The notes beneath the pieces are model-generated. The model saw only the letters and a program-made list of their open reading frames with translations, searched no databases and was not told where the DNA came from. Below, piece after piece: positions 38,301 to 46,615 of a stretch of DNA of 64,000 nucleotides. This DNA is from Mytilus californianus (taxonomy: Eukaryota; Mollusca; Bivalvia; Mytilida; Mytilidae), in NCBI RefSeq assembly GCF_021869535.1, contig NW_026262659.1, positions 8,866,001 to 8,930,000 on the forward strand, read 5' to 3'. Within the stretch, counting starts at the first letter, position 1, and the number at the start of each line of letters is the position of its first letter. The position numbers and the translations under genes were made by a program.

Positions 38301-41253
38301 AAAATGCATGGACGTCATTAATGTGGGCATGTTTTTACGGGCAAACAGTTATTGTAGACATTTTAATCCAAAATAGAGCTGATATTAACCAGGTCAACGA
38401 CGTAGGATTAACATCTTACATGATAGCGTGTAAAGGTGGTAAAGTAGATATTGTAAAACTTCTTATTAAAAAGGGAGTTGATTTAAACACAAGGGATACA
38501 TTTGGTCGAACAGCATTAATGCTGGCCTGTACAGAAGGACACACTGATATAGTAAATGTTTTGATTGAGAACAGAGTCGATATAGATTGTCAGGATATAT
38601 ATGGAGTAACTCCCTTGATTGAATTATGTTCTCAAGGACATTTACCATTGGTTTGTATTGTATTAGAGGGTCAGGCTAATTGTAATAAAGCTGATAATGA
38701 AGGTTGGACTCCATTGATGGCGTCTTGTTTGAGTGATAATTATAACCTCACAAAGTTATTAGTTGAGCACGGAGCTGATGTAAATAAAAGAAATAAGGAT
38801 GGTGAAACTGCTCTTTTGGTTGTGTGTATAGGTGTTATAAACAGAAAAAATGCTGGTTATATCGACACGAGGGTTTACAGCAAGGTTTACGAGAATGTTA
38901 ATAAACGTGACCCTAAAATTAATCAAGTTCGACGTACAATAATAAAATTTCTACTATCCAAAGGAGCCATCATCGATCAACAAGATAACTGTGGGTGGTC
39001 AGCATTAATGTGGGCTTGCAAAAACAATTACATAGAAATAGCTTCTTTGCTCATTGAAAAAGGTGCAAATATGTATCATATTTCTTACGATGGAAAATCA
39101 ATTCTACAAAAGGCATTAAAAAAAGAAGAAAAGGCTATTATTGTGTTGCTTTTCCGCAATGGTATTTCTGAATTGAAGGAACTCATGCATGCAATCAAAG
39201 ACAACGATAAGAAAACGGTTGATTTTTTAATTGATGATAAAAAACAAAGTTTTCTTGAAATGGACGGGAAAACTGAGAAAAGTAAAACTTTGATAAACGG
39301 GTGCGATCCTTTTGGTTACACCCCTCTTATAATATCTTGCCGTGCCCGAAATATTGAAATTACTCAGTACTTAATCAATAAGGGGGCCGATGTAAATATG
39401 TCTTCTTATGGTGGCTTAACGGCTTTAAGGGAAGCGTGTTTAAACAAAGAAACAGAACTTGTTTCACTTTTGATAGAAGCCGGGGCAAATGTATACAGAG
39501 ACCTAGTGTTAGCTTTTAATATGAAGGAAACTACAATAATAAATCTCCTGCTTAGAACAATGCCGAACATAAATGAAATATTATACAAAAGTTGTAAATT
39601 ACATGAAACTGATTTTGCTTATTTTCTAATTGAAAATGGTGCAGATATTGACTACAGGGTGGTAGACCGACGCAATACGCACTGGTTAGCAGAGTGCATT
39701 GATCCTTCAACAGCTCTACTGTCAGCATGTCGATGTAATAAGATATGCATTACCAGAGTTCTGTTAGAATTAGGAGCGAATGTTAATATTTTGTCCGAAA
39801 ACAAAACAACTCCGTTAATGTGGGCAAGTTACAGGTCTTATACAGATATTGTACGTTTGCTTGTAAGAAGAGGAGCGAATGTCAATGATATCGATGAAAA
39901 TGGTTGGAATTCTTTAAGATGGGCTTTAAAAGGACGAAATATGAAAAATGTTGATTATTTAATTAGAATAGGTGCCTATATTGAAACAATTTTTTTAAGC
40001 GCTATGCGAGACAATGATACATGGATCATTGATACGTTGGTAAAAAATGGAGGAAATCTAGACCGCTTGCTGACTATTTCATGTGAATATGGCGATGAAA
40101 GCACTGTTGAGAAATTGCTTTCTAATGGTGCTGATATTCACCATCAAGATAAAAATATGTGGACGCCTTTGATGAGGGCGTGTAAGTTCGACAACAAACC
40201 CATTATTTCATTATTATTGAAACGAGGGTCTTTTGTTAATAACGATCTTCTTACTGCTGTTAAAATAGGAGAAAATACTTTAACAAAATCTTTAATTGAA
40301 GCAGGTGGCGATTTGAATAAGATTTTTATTGAATCATGTGACAAAAAAGACGGAAACACACAGCAATTACTTATTCAGCACGGTGTAAATATGTATGAAG
40401 CTCTCCATTTCGCGTGTTGCTCTAATAACTTAAATGCAATCTGTAAAATTCTAAAGTTTGATTTTGACATTGATGAATGCAATGAAAATGGTTTCACTCC
40501 CTTAATGACCGCTTGCAAGCATTCAACCGACGAAATATTTCAGTTTTTAGTGAAAAATGGTAGGGCCAGCATTTTTCAATCACTTAAATGTGCCCATGAA
40601 AAAGTAGGGAACTCATTTTGTAAATCATTGATGGGAAAGTGTGGAAATGAGGAGTTGGTAGAGACATTATTTGAGGCATCAAAAATTGGACATTATGATA
40701 TAATTCAACTACTAATTGAAAAGAACGTAACCTTGAATCAAACTAATGAATGGCAAGATACTCCTTTAATACTGGCATGTAAAATTGATTATCAATGTCT
40801 TGCAGAATTACTGATAAACAACGGAGCAGATACTGGGGAGGCATTTATATGGGCTTTCAAACATAATGATGTAGAATCAACTAGGTTATTGATAGTATGT
40901 GGTGCCGATGTGCACAAAGTTGATCCTATTGAATGGAGTCCACTGACATGGGCATGCTTTATCAGACAAGAAAACATTACAAAAATCTTAGACGGGAATT
41001 AGAAAGTATTATTGACCTTCTCATATCAAATGGCGCAGACGTTAACTTTGCTCTAAAAAACGTTTGTGGAAGTCAATACGACACTGACAAAGAGAGCTCC
41101 GTTCAGTTACTAATAAATAAAGGAGCTGATATACATTATACTGACGAAAACGGGAGCAACTTCCTGAAGTTGTTGAAACGAGATGGTAATAAAGAATGTG
41201 TAAAACTTCTACAGTTATATGGACGAAAACAGAAAAAATGTATTATAATGTAA
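23119..41253 (+). CDS. Split gene: HEPN (DZIP3-like) - nSTAND3 NTPase - ankyrin repeat protein
   Basis: Four exons join in phase: 23119-23323 (ends in phase 1), 24259-24482 (phase 0), 35531-35615 (phase 1), and 36513 onward. The joined protein is about 1,750 residues if the 3' frame break is ignored. The order is HEPN domain (about 1-170), P-loop NTPase (about 180-600) and ankyrin array (about 600 to the end). In bivalves, HEPN-nSTAND3-repeat proteins form large families; nSTAND NTPases are signalling switches and HEPN domains are often RNases, so the likely role is a cytosolic innate sensor or regulator. That role is inference. No signal peptide or membrane segment is evident. The start codon is the first Met of exon 1, which fits the family's usual start just before an 'LS-EE-NYL' block. 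The gene may still be broken at the 3' end (see the entry at 40933). Confidence 0.8.
23324..24258 (+). other. Intron 1, containing a foldback element
   Basis: It is bounded by 'gtatgt' and 'aaaaag'. The acceptor has a weak pyrimidine tract but the phase is exact. The intron holds the foldback at 23825-23952 and no other feature. The small + frame at 23909 reads through the foldback and is not coding. Confidence 0.7.
23825..23952. repeat. Foldback element within intron 1
   Basis: The arms of about 42 bp run from 'gaattc' at 23825 through 'gtgaccgaacaac' and pair with 'gttgttcggtcac' through 'gaattc' ending at 23952. The loop of about 44 bases contains 'gcgcgtagccaatgag'. The structure is similar to the elements at 449 and 3332. 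Confidence 0.8.
24259..24482 (+). CDS. Exon 2: HEPN core with the R-x4-H motif
   Basis: After the split glycine codon it reads 'ATLSENFDISLMVCLLRNLT', then 'NGFDKLP', 'ADLARIKHYRNYIFH' and 'FNDIWTDLTA'. 'RNYIFH' (codons at 24411-24428; joined residues Arg120 and His125) fits the R-x4-6-H motif of catalytic HEPN ribonucleases, and the 'ADLARIK.YRN' context is typical of the DZIP3 HEPN subfamily. The exon ends 'gcg|gtatgt', phase 0. The open frame continuing past 24482 into the intron is read-through. Confidence 0.85.
24530..25945 (+). pseudogene. Family R reverse transcriptase relic with its 3' region
   Basis: On the + strand the same blocks as at 14060-15925 appear: 'KDLVINFCNKAYENNGINFF' (about 24545), 'NNVYRQVDGVPMG' (about 24870-24910), 'TKVYDKRDDFSFPVVNFPF' and 'GNVPLALSYGVYISQLVRYT' (about 25115-25230), then 'LLSQGFRFHKLIKIFTKFF'. 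The D-D motif region near 25030 is damaged. The 3' region continues to about 25945 with 'gctttgaactagctttca' and 'caactgatttttatag'. It is decayed by deletions and stops. Confidence 0.7.
25935..27560 (-). pseudogene. LINE reverse transcriptase relic (CR1/Jockey-like)
   Basis: On the minus strand the translated fragments read: 'FAVLDFSKAFNRVPHKKLL' (about 27040-26980); then 'VSQGTVLGPLLLV' (about 26850-26800), close to the usual 'VPQGTVLGPLLF'; 'SSVRLFADS' where 'YADD' or 'FADD' would be expected; and the C-terminal 'NSLFVKTVIEWNHLEDTVVG' (26090-26030), which matches the 'DWN.LP..IV.APS' tail typical of this group. Many stops and shifts occur and the second catalytic Asp is lost. It overlaps the end of the family R copy at about 25940. 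Clade is inferred from these motifs only. Confidence 0.65.
27560..27645 (+). repeat. Family R tail fragment
   Basis: 'caattgaattgtttcatatt' followed by 'gttggggcct' matches the 3' region of family R ('tcaattgaattgtttcatat' at about 35240). Truncated on both sides. Confidence 0.5.
27755..27890 (+). repeat. Small dispersed mussel repeat
   Basis: It contains 'gcaccagataagtatttcga' and 'tgtgatgctcgaga', matching the fragment at about 16245-16300. Function and full length are unknown. Confidence 0.45.
29190..29385 (+). repeat. Dispersed mussel repeat, family T
   Basis: Nearly identical over about 190 bp to 46265-46455 (about three to four differences), including 'gttgtgtcgttgttctcctc', 'tatttgatgcgtttccctc' and 'agcggtatactactgttgcc'. 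The 60-codon frames in both copies are translations of the repeat. The high identity between copies 17 kb apart suggests recent spread. Confidence 0.8.
30535..31080 (-). mobile_element. Family R 3' end, 5'-truncated insertion (first of two)
   Basis: It starts on the + strand with 'aataagaagatgtggtatga' and 'gcaaatgagacaactctcc', the reverse complement of the family R terminus. It runs through the same internal blocks as 12791-13640 ('gaaatgacaaatgtaaaac', 'ctgagagtactcgcagttac'). No RT is present. Confidence 0.75.
31140..31690 (-). mobile_element. Family R 3' end, second adjacent copy
   Basis: Adjacent to the previous copy and in the same orientation, with blocks in the same order ('aacggtctaatctt', 'caggctcctga', 'aagtactcgcagtt'). 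It reaches into the region homologous to about 13950. It lacks the terminal block, so it is truncated at both ends or the two are parts of a rearranged pair. Confidence 0.65.
31712..33370 (-). mobile_element. Hairpin-headed element D (minus), split by element C
   Basis: The tail segment (31712-32130, reverse complement 'agacatttcagagtgtgcgc') and the head segment (33165-33370, reverse complement 'ttgtctcgcctgcgccgc', then a GC trinucleotide run) belong to one minus-strand copy of the element A family. They are separated by a complete + copy (32146-33165). The broken ends would rejoin within the family's normal core order, which supports nested insertion. Confidence 0.65.
32146..33165 (+). mobile_element. 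Hairpin-headed element C, inserted in element D
   Basis: The head 'gactgcgactttagtcgcag' is a hairpin followed by 'aatgcgagacagggat'. The core contains five to six diverged units with 'ctgaccttgacctcat' and 'ggttcattggtcaatgttaa'. The tail is 'gcaggcgagatatttcagcg'. The small + and - frames inside are repeat-derived. Confidence 0.7.
34745..34985 (+). repeat. About 57-bp tandem repeat, 4 units, with internal TTAGGG runs
   Basis: Each unit contains 'caaataggagtaagagatga' and one to three copies of 'gttaggg' or 'gttagggttaggg'. The hexamer matches the metazoan telomere repeat. The array is interstitial, within intron 2. Confidence 0.8.
35034..35132 (+). pseudogene. Possible small coding fragment with a WKDLP motif
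   Basis: From 'atgatggcttc' at 35034 a frame reads 'MMASFDNDFMSVNAFEDKVQ', then 'EQKNEEILKWKDLP', after which a family R tail begins. The phrase 'E.L.WKDLP' recalls the N-terminus of small unassigned proteins I have seen in cnidarian and mollusc genomes. If correct, this is a 5' fragment cut off by an insertion. Weak: fewer than 40 residues and no function known. Confidence 0.25.
35135..35350 (+). repeat. Family R 3' end, orphan copy
   Basis: 'gtggttgtcgttggttcatg', 'agccgactatacggtatggg' and 'ctcattggcagtcataccac' followed by 'attttcctctttttatat' match the end of family R. The frame at 35241 is part of the repeat. Confidence 0.75.
35531..35615 (+). CDS. Exon 3: end of the HEPN region
   Basis: After a strong acceptor ('tattttttag') it reads 'AVVRLDPKSNKHCDTLESQI' then 'LTNECLCYG'. 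The DZIP3-HEPN family continues after 'W.D.T.' with 'A.VRL', so the join to exon 2 is natural. The donor is 'tatg|gtaagc', phase 1. It is only 28 codons long; the call rests on phase agreement and that family pattern. Confidence 0.7.
35616..36512 (+). other. Intron 3, with a hairpin-headed element fragment
   Basis: The donor is 'gtaagc' and the proposed acceptor 'atcatttaacag' at 36512, which gives the required phase. Positions 35825-36090 are a diverged head-plus-core fragment (element E) of the element A family ('aaagctctatatttctgaag', 'ccatggttcagcaactg'). No other feature is seen. Confidence 0.5.
35825..36090 (+). mobile_element. Hairpin-headed element E, truncated head and core
   Basis: It matches the first about 260 bp of element A after the head ('gcgg' runs, then 'taaagctctatatttctga', 'tccattgtccttgatctgat', 'gatccttgcaaggtct'). 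No tail is seen. Confidence 0.55.
36513..41002 (+). CDS. Exon 4: nSTAND3 NTPase and ankyrin array
   Basis: The frame is open from 36383 to the stop at 41000-41002, with an internal Met at 36425. I prefer the acceptor at 36512 because it completes the phase-1 codon of exon 3. Walker A is 'GLPGVGKS' (joined residues about 211-218) and Walker B is 'KIAFVVDDICG' (Asp260-Asp261). 'W.....I' and 'T.AV.YI' lead into the P-loop, and 'HDKVFECLCYYFG' is in the helical region; all fit nSTAND3. Ankyrin-like units of about 33 residues start near 37811 and fill the rest. The best have cores such as 'TPLMWVC', 'TSLMWACFYG' or 'SALMWAC' and ends such as 'LLIDKGADLN'. Several units in the second half lack the TPL core or the GAD turn. 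One exon carries the whole array, with no stop over 4.5 kb, so coding constraint is real or was until recently. Confidence 0.9.
40933..41253 (+). CDS. Frame-shifted end of the ankyrin array
   Basis: In the next frame the ankyrin text resumes exactly where the main frame stops: 'ESIIDLLISNGADVNFALKN', then 'SSVQLLINKGADIHYTDENG' and 'NKECVKLLQLYGRK', ending at the stop near 41253. The switch is in or near the A run 'ttacaaaaatctt' (40977-40989) and corresponds to one missing base (or two extra). It could be an assembly or sequencing slip, an allele with a premature stop, or a fixed break. As written, the protein would end about 90 residues early. The first part of this interval (before about 40981) is coding only in the other frame. 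Confidence 0.7.
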   Translation: MESTDMGMLYQTRKHYKNLRRELESIIDLLISNGADVNFALKNVCGSQYDTDKESSVQLLINKGADIHYTDENGSNFLKLLKRDGNKECVKLLQLYGRKQKKCIIM

Positions 41254-42839
41254 TTTGTAACTTTTCTGTGCTTTTTTGTTAAATATTTGTTTGTTTTGAG
41301 ATTGTGACACAGTGATGAATGCTGTACCCATATTGTGACTATTTTACCTATTATGTCTGTTTTGTTCACGCGTCGTTGTATATATAACGGAGTTTGATGC
41401 GACTGTCATACAAGTGAGATGTTTAGCGCTATAAAACCAGGTTCAATCCACCACTTTCTACATTTGAAAATGCCTGTACCAAGTCGGGAATATGACAGTT
41501 GTTGTCCATTCGTTTGATGTGTTTTATCATTTGATTTTGCCATTTGATTAGGGACTTTCTGTTTTGAATTTTCCACGGAGTTCAGTATTTTTGTGATTTT
41601 ACTTTTTTTTGAAAACCTAATTTTCAAATGGTTAAGAATAAAAATGTTGGAACGGGAGAAGATCTCGAGATTGTAATTCGATGGTTTATACTTTGTTATT
41701 GATCAACATTTTAACGATAAATAATAAACAATAGTGTTCTTATTAAATATATTGTGTGTGGAATGTAACGATAATCATGACGTCCGAAGAATTAGTTCAT
41801 ATCTTTAACAATAAACTATTTGTTTTCGAACTTTTCAAAGAATTTGTATGCAACTTGCAAAAAGACTATCCTTTACCTAATTTTAAAAATAATTATTTCA
41901 CGAGGTCACCAAAAATCAACGTACAGACAAAATATTTTTACCGTTTCCACTGCCATCAATTCAAAAACAATCATTAATAAATACAATAAACCACATTAAA
42001 CACCAACATTCGACTCCATGAGTAATGTTGACGTTTAAAAATTCATACCAAACATTAACAAACAACATAAGGTCCAAGTAGCTTGACTTGGTATTGACAC
42101 AAAATTTAACGTGGTGGGGTTAAACCAATTAAACGTGCGCACATGTCTCCTTCGTTGCCTATCTCTACCATATGTCGTAAACACAATAATTATATATCAT
42201 TTTCAGTGTTTTACTCTTATTAATGACATTAAAATAAAAGATAGGGTGCGGAATATCGTCTTATATCATTTATTACTAGAAATATTTGGTTTTCAGATCC
42301 GATGCTGATAACGGCTGTAAAATTTTAAAGGTATTCAAGAGAATATTTCTGTATACAAATATCAAACTTTCTTATTACATTTTCATCCTGACATTTTGTC
42401 TGCCCTTTTTACATTCAAGGACTGCTTGTAAGATTTTGCGATGAAGATTGCAGTCATGCCTAAATATTGAGTATGGAAATTGTTTTTTCTGGATAAAATA
42501 TTTTTTTGGATATTTGTGATGATGGATTATATTTGCTGTCATGTAAGAAAATCATAGCAAACTATTTCTAGACGGAAAATGAAAATAACACTATATAAAT
42601 TGTATGCATCCAAGGCACTTTTCAGGATTCACCTCCATCAGATACGCTTAAAGCCAAATATTTGAAAGTCAATTATGCATAAGTACCGAACATTGAAAAA
42701 AGGGGGAAATACAGAATAAAAAAAAACAATAAGTAGAAGAATTACACATAATAATGAGATAACATCTGGGACAAAACTCATCAGTCCTTAAAACACGATA
42801 TAGAAAAATGATTGAACAACAAACCAATTAGAATCCGGT
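41254..42839. other. 3' flank of the gene with a dispersed repeat
   Basis: A possible poly(A) signal 'aataaa' lies near 41636, but it follows a dispersed repeat, so this is uncertain. The small + frames at 41756 and 42111 have no recognisable domain. No other gene is supported. Confidence 0.4.
41400..41610 (+). repeat. Dispersed mussel repeat, family T tail
   Basis: 'ataaaaccaggttcaatcca' and 'tgcctgtaccaagtcgggaa' followed by 'gacagttgttgtccattcg' also occur in diverged form at about 46215-46270 and 47440-47520. The minus frame at 41406-41627 is the repeat. Confidence 0.65.
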
Positions 42840-43180
42840 GGAAAACGAGTTTCGATAGCGGTAATAAGTAGTGGCACCCGTCGAGTAGCTCGTGCCAAGT
42901 AAACACCCGGTGATAAGTCGTAGTTAGTGATGCCAACAATCCAGGATCGCATTTATAACGTTTTTATTTATCAGTAACATTATGTTATACAATTATGTCC
43001 GTTTTGTGAAGTCGATAGGAGGATATATCGACATCAAAGAAGTATACCGACAATTGACGAAGTCTAAGGTCGATATATTTCTTTATGTCGATGTATCCTC
43101 GTATTTTAGCTTGATAGGTGTCTCGTTTACAATCATACCACATGCCTCTTTTTTGAAATAGAACTGTTACATTCATGAAG
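42840..43180. repeat. Two short palindromic repeat fragments
   Basis: At 42870-42900, 'ggcacccgtcgagtagctcg' plus 'tgcc' is self-complementary. At 43010-43100, 'gaggatatatcgacat' pairs with 'atgtcgatgtatcctc'. They look like pieces of dispersed repeats and do not code. Confidence 0.45.
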
Positions 43181-43237
43181 TTTATTCTGTTCTAAAAAAA
43201 AAACTGTTCGATAGATATTAAAAAACTAAATTTAAAA

Positions 43238-44300
43238 GTCCACTCGCCCCATTGCCTAATCGCCCCACTTTTTCACCAACTCGCCCCACTTTTTATAAAA
43301 TCGCCCCACTTTTGTTTACCAACTCGCCCCACTTTCTAAATAATCGCTAAATAATCGCTCCACTCTGGTTAACCAACTCGCCCCACTTATAAAAAAAGGT
43401 AAAATCCCGATAATATATAATAAAGGTCTGCCAACTCGCCACACTTATGAAAACTTATCTACACAGAATTAAAACAATCACTTGTGATACTAATAAAAAT
43501 CGAAAATTTAATATATGATTATGATCGAAATAAAATGATGCAGCATTTCTTCATTTCTTAAAATAAAATTGTAGATACATTATTTATTATATATAATTTT
43601 AGTATTTATTGGAAAATAACTTTATTATTATTATAAACACCCACGATCCTTGACTTATCTAGTAAAACAGTGATTACATTTACAAGAAAACAAACGTCAT
43701 AAACAGTTACAATAGTCAATAACATAGTACGTCACAGAAATGCTTATACTTACTTTCTGTCTATTTCAACCAAAAGAAAAGAGTTAAAAAAAAACAAGAT
43801 GCATTTTAAGGTTTTCATCAGTATTCATTTAATTCATAAGTGGGGCGAATTTGTAGGCCTTAATTCAGTACAGTTTACTTCTTTTATTCATTAGTGGGGC
43901 GAGTTGGCAGACTTTAATTCAATGGGATTAAACTCCTTTTCATAAGTGGGGCGAGTTGGTAGTAATTAATGCTTTAAGATTTTATTCTTTTTTTTCATAA
44001 GTGAGGCGAGTTGGCAGACATATATTCAACGCGATTTTACCCTTTTTCATAAGTGGGGCGAGTTGGCAGGACTAAATTCATCGGGATTTTACTATTTTTC
44101 ATAAGTGGGGCGAGTCGGAAGACCTTTATTCTGCGGGAATTTAAACTTTTTCATAAGTGGGGCGAGTTGGCAGACCTATATTCAACGGGATTTTACCATT
44201 TTTCATAAGTGGGGCGAGATGGTAAACACGAGTGGGGCGATTTTTTAGGAAGTGGGGCGATTTGGTGTGGGGCGATTTGCAGTGGGGTGAGTTGTCATGG
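43238..44300. mobile_element. Second inverted-repeat element with GTGGGGCGAGTTGG arrays
   Basis: The left arm (43238-43450) repeats 'ccaactcgccccactt' and 'aatcgccccact'. The right arm (43845-44300) repeats the reverse complement 'aagtggggcgagttgg' about eight times, in units of about 60 bp that also carry 'cagacctatattcaacggga'. The outer ends ('ccactcgccccattgc' and the complement of 'gcagtggggtgagttg') match. The centre is AT-rich and non-coding. The plan is the same as 2572-5070 with a different motif. No transposase is seen. Confidence 0.75.
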
Positions 44301-45045
44301 ATTCTTAAAAAGATGTGAATATTCAGCTAGGGATACTGACCGAACATCAAACTGAATATTACGTTTTCATTCCTTACTGTTTCCAACGGTAAGAGTAAAC
44401 AATTATAATAATAATAATAATTCTAATATGACGTGCTTCTTTCGCTTTGTGAATAACACCGTGATAAAATTCTTGATTTATCTATACTTAGCGCAGACTA
44501 AGAGATGTACATAATAATGGCTGTTACAGTATACCTCCCACGTAAACCCACATGTATCGTAACCGTAACGTGCAAACGCTATGCCGATTTTTAAAAAAAA
44601 TGAAATTGAAAAAACTACCAAACCTTTATTCTTATTCTGATGCATAACAAAAAGAATTAATGCATTATAGCTCGGAAAAATGTACAAAATAAAATTCCGC
44701 GAAATTCCATTAATGCTTTTGGCGCATTAAAGTCATTTCAAAACATGACGTCATACGAATGAAAACGCTAAAGCTGAAGGTTTTTCCGTTACGTGAACCC
44801 TTCAAATTCGAATAATATTGCAGTAAAATGAAGTTTTGAGGTAGGTGTTTTTTTTATTTCTATTCTATTGCATTATTCGCACATTTACTGATTTCAGCGG
44901 TGATTTAAGAAATAATTCATGCAAGCTGTAGATTTATCCGAAATTATTAGCTTTATCTAGCAGGGGAAAAACTAGAACAGCCACACAAACGGCATACCCA
45001 CCCTCGCTTCAGTTTTTTAAATTACTGTATTTGTCCTATTAGAAT
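44301..45045. other. No supported gene
   Basis: A short AAT microsatellite at about 44407-44425. About 44908-44950 is a diverged half-arm of the foldback at 45046 ('agaaataattcatgcaagct'). Otherwise empty. Confidence 0.4.
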
Positions 45046-45146
45046 CGAAATAATTCATGGAAGCCATAGATTTTTTTGAAATCTACACATGGCCTGGGCC
45101 GTGTGTAAATTTCCAACAAATCTATGGCTTCCATGAATTATTTCTT
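45046..45146. repeat. Foldback element, about 40-bp arms
   Basis: 'cgaaataattcatggaagcc' plus 'atagatt' pairs with 'aatctatggcttccatgaat' plus 'tatttct'. The loop holds 'acacatggcctgggccgtgt', itself near-palindromic. Confidence 0.8.
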
Positions 45147-45304
45147 AAATAATGATGATGATGATGATTCAAAAGTTTCAAAATCAATAAACCATGATGA
45201 GCGTGCGTGGCCAATTAATTGCTATGGAAATGAGGCATGCTAATGCTAAGACAACTGCTAAATTAATATCATTGACTAACAGAGAAAACTGATTGTAAAG
45301 TATG

Positions 45305-45435
45305 AAACCGTTTCAGAGTCATTAGACCGTGACTGGGGGTGCACGGCCAAATAATTTCAATAGATATATAAGATATACCAAAGTTTATACAACTCCCTAC
45401 CAAATAATATTGACCTACCATGAGTGGTTCCCCTT
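45305..45435 (+). repeat. Dispersed repeat, family U
   Basis: 'tatacaactccctaccaaat' followed by 'aatattgacctaccatgagt' and 'ggttcccc' matches 46540-46610 ('tatacaactacatatcaaat' followed by 'atcattgactaaccattagt'). The 65-codon frame starting at 45329 is repeat-derived. Confidence 0.55.
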
Positions 45436-45769
45436 AAACCTTCATTTATTAGATTTTAGTTTGGTTCAACGAAATTTATACGATATATTTGGTTTACAGT
45501 TTGATTCAGAAGAAACACCGACATAGCTAGATAATACAATTAATTATCTAATTACTACCACAATTTGATATTAATAAGTATTGTAATTTTCATTGTTATT
45601 AATAAATGTAATGTCAGTATTACAAATCTAATCTTGAATCAATCCTAATCCTATCTTATTTTTGGGAAATATTTTTACAAATTCAAATGTGACGCCACTT
45701 TGTGTGTTTTTTTTTAGACTTTCAAATGTGACGTCACTTTGTGCGTTGAGGCTTTGGCTAACTCGGCTG

Positions 45770-46090
45770 TGTATTTTTATGTGTTGGATTAAGTTGTTTT
45801 ATGTAATGTAGTTAGTCCCAACTTCGGTTTTATCATGTATATCTATTATATAGTCATTTTATAAAATTTACTGTTTGCAAAATTATAAATTATTCTAAAT
45901 AATAAGGATGTTCTTGTCCCAGGCAGAAAACCCTGGCCGTGTTAGGAGCAACTTTTTGGAAGTTTTGGTCCTCGGTGCTCTTCAGCTTTGTACTTTTTTC
46001 ATCTGAGCGTCACTGGTTGGTCTTGTGTGGACGAGACGCACGTCTGGCGTATTGAATTTTAAGCCTAGTACCTTTTGTTAGCTATTATTC
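45770..46090 (+). repeat. Dispersed mussel repeat, family S
   Basis: It ends with 'gacgagacgcacgtctggcg', the hallmark of family S (compare 6993), after 'gtcctcggtgctcttcagct' and 'gagcgtcactgg'. Upstream, 45670-45760 carries a short duplication of 'caaatgtgacgtcactttgt'. Confidence 0.65.
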
Positions 46091-46189
46091 GTGTGTTTCT
46101 TTGTCCTATACGTTCTCCCATTTATTTGTATTGTGGTCCTGTCATGTGATGTTGTCGTTTTGGTGTTGTGTTTGACGTTGCCATAAAAG

Positions 46190-46460
46190 CGGGAGGTTTG
46201 GCATGCCACAAAACCAGGTTCAACCCACCATTTTTTTCTTAAAATGTCCTGTACCAAGTCAGGAAAATGACCATTGTTATATTATAGTTCGTTTCTGTGT
46301 GTGTTACATTTCAATGTTGTGTTTTTGTTGTGTCGTTGTTCTCCTCTTATATTTGATGCGTTTCCCTCGGTTTTAGTTTGTAACCCGGATTTGTTTTTAT
46401 CTCTATCGATTTATGAGTTTCGAACAGCGGTATACTACTGTTGCCTTTATTTATCAATCA
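46190..46460 (+). repeat. Dispersed mussel repeat, family T (longest copy)
   Basis: It runs from 'gcgggaggtttggcatgcca' through 'aaaaccaggttcaacccacc' and the block shared with 29190-29385. The 106-codon frame at 46274 translates the repeat and then family U; it is not a gene. Confidence 0.8.
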
Positions 46461-46484
46461 CAAACTTTTTAATCTACACTAATC

Positions 46485-46615
46485 AAGAGTATAAAAGTGA
46501 AAAGATCATGACTGAGATTGATGGACCAAATAATCTCCATGGATATGACATGTGCCAATGCTTATACAACTACATATCAAATATCATTGACTAACCATTA
46601 GTGCATGGTTCCCCT
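46485..46615 (+). repeat. Dispersed repeat, family U, second copy
   Basis: See 45305. It begins soon after the family T block, as a composite. Confidence 0.5.

Noticed and set aside
38466-38648. Minus-strand frames inside the ankyrin exon (38466, 39406, 40144, 40792)
   Set aside because: Shadows of a strongly supported coding frame on the opposite strand.
43238-44300. Right-arm units as a CRISPR-like repeat-spacer array
   Set aside because: The text between motifs is itself repeated between units and the whole array is mirrored by the left arm, which is foldback element structure.
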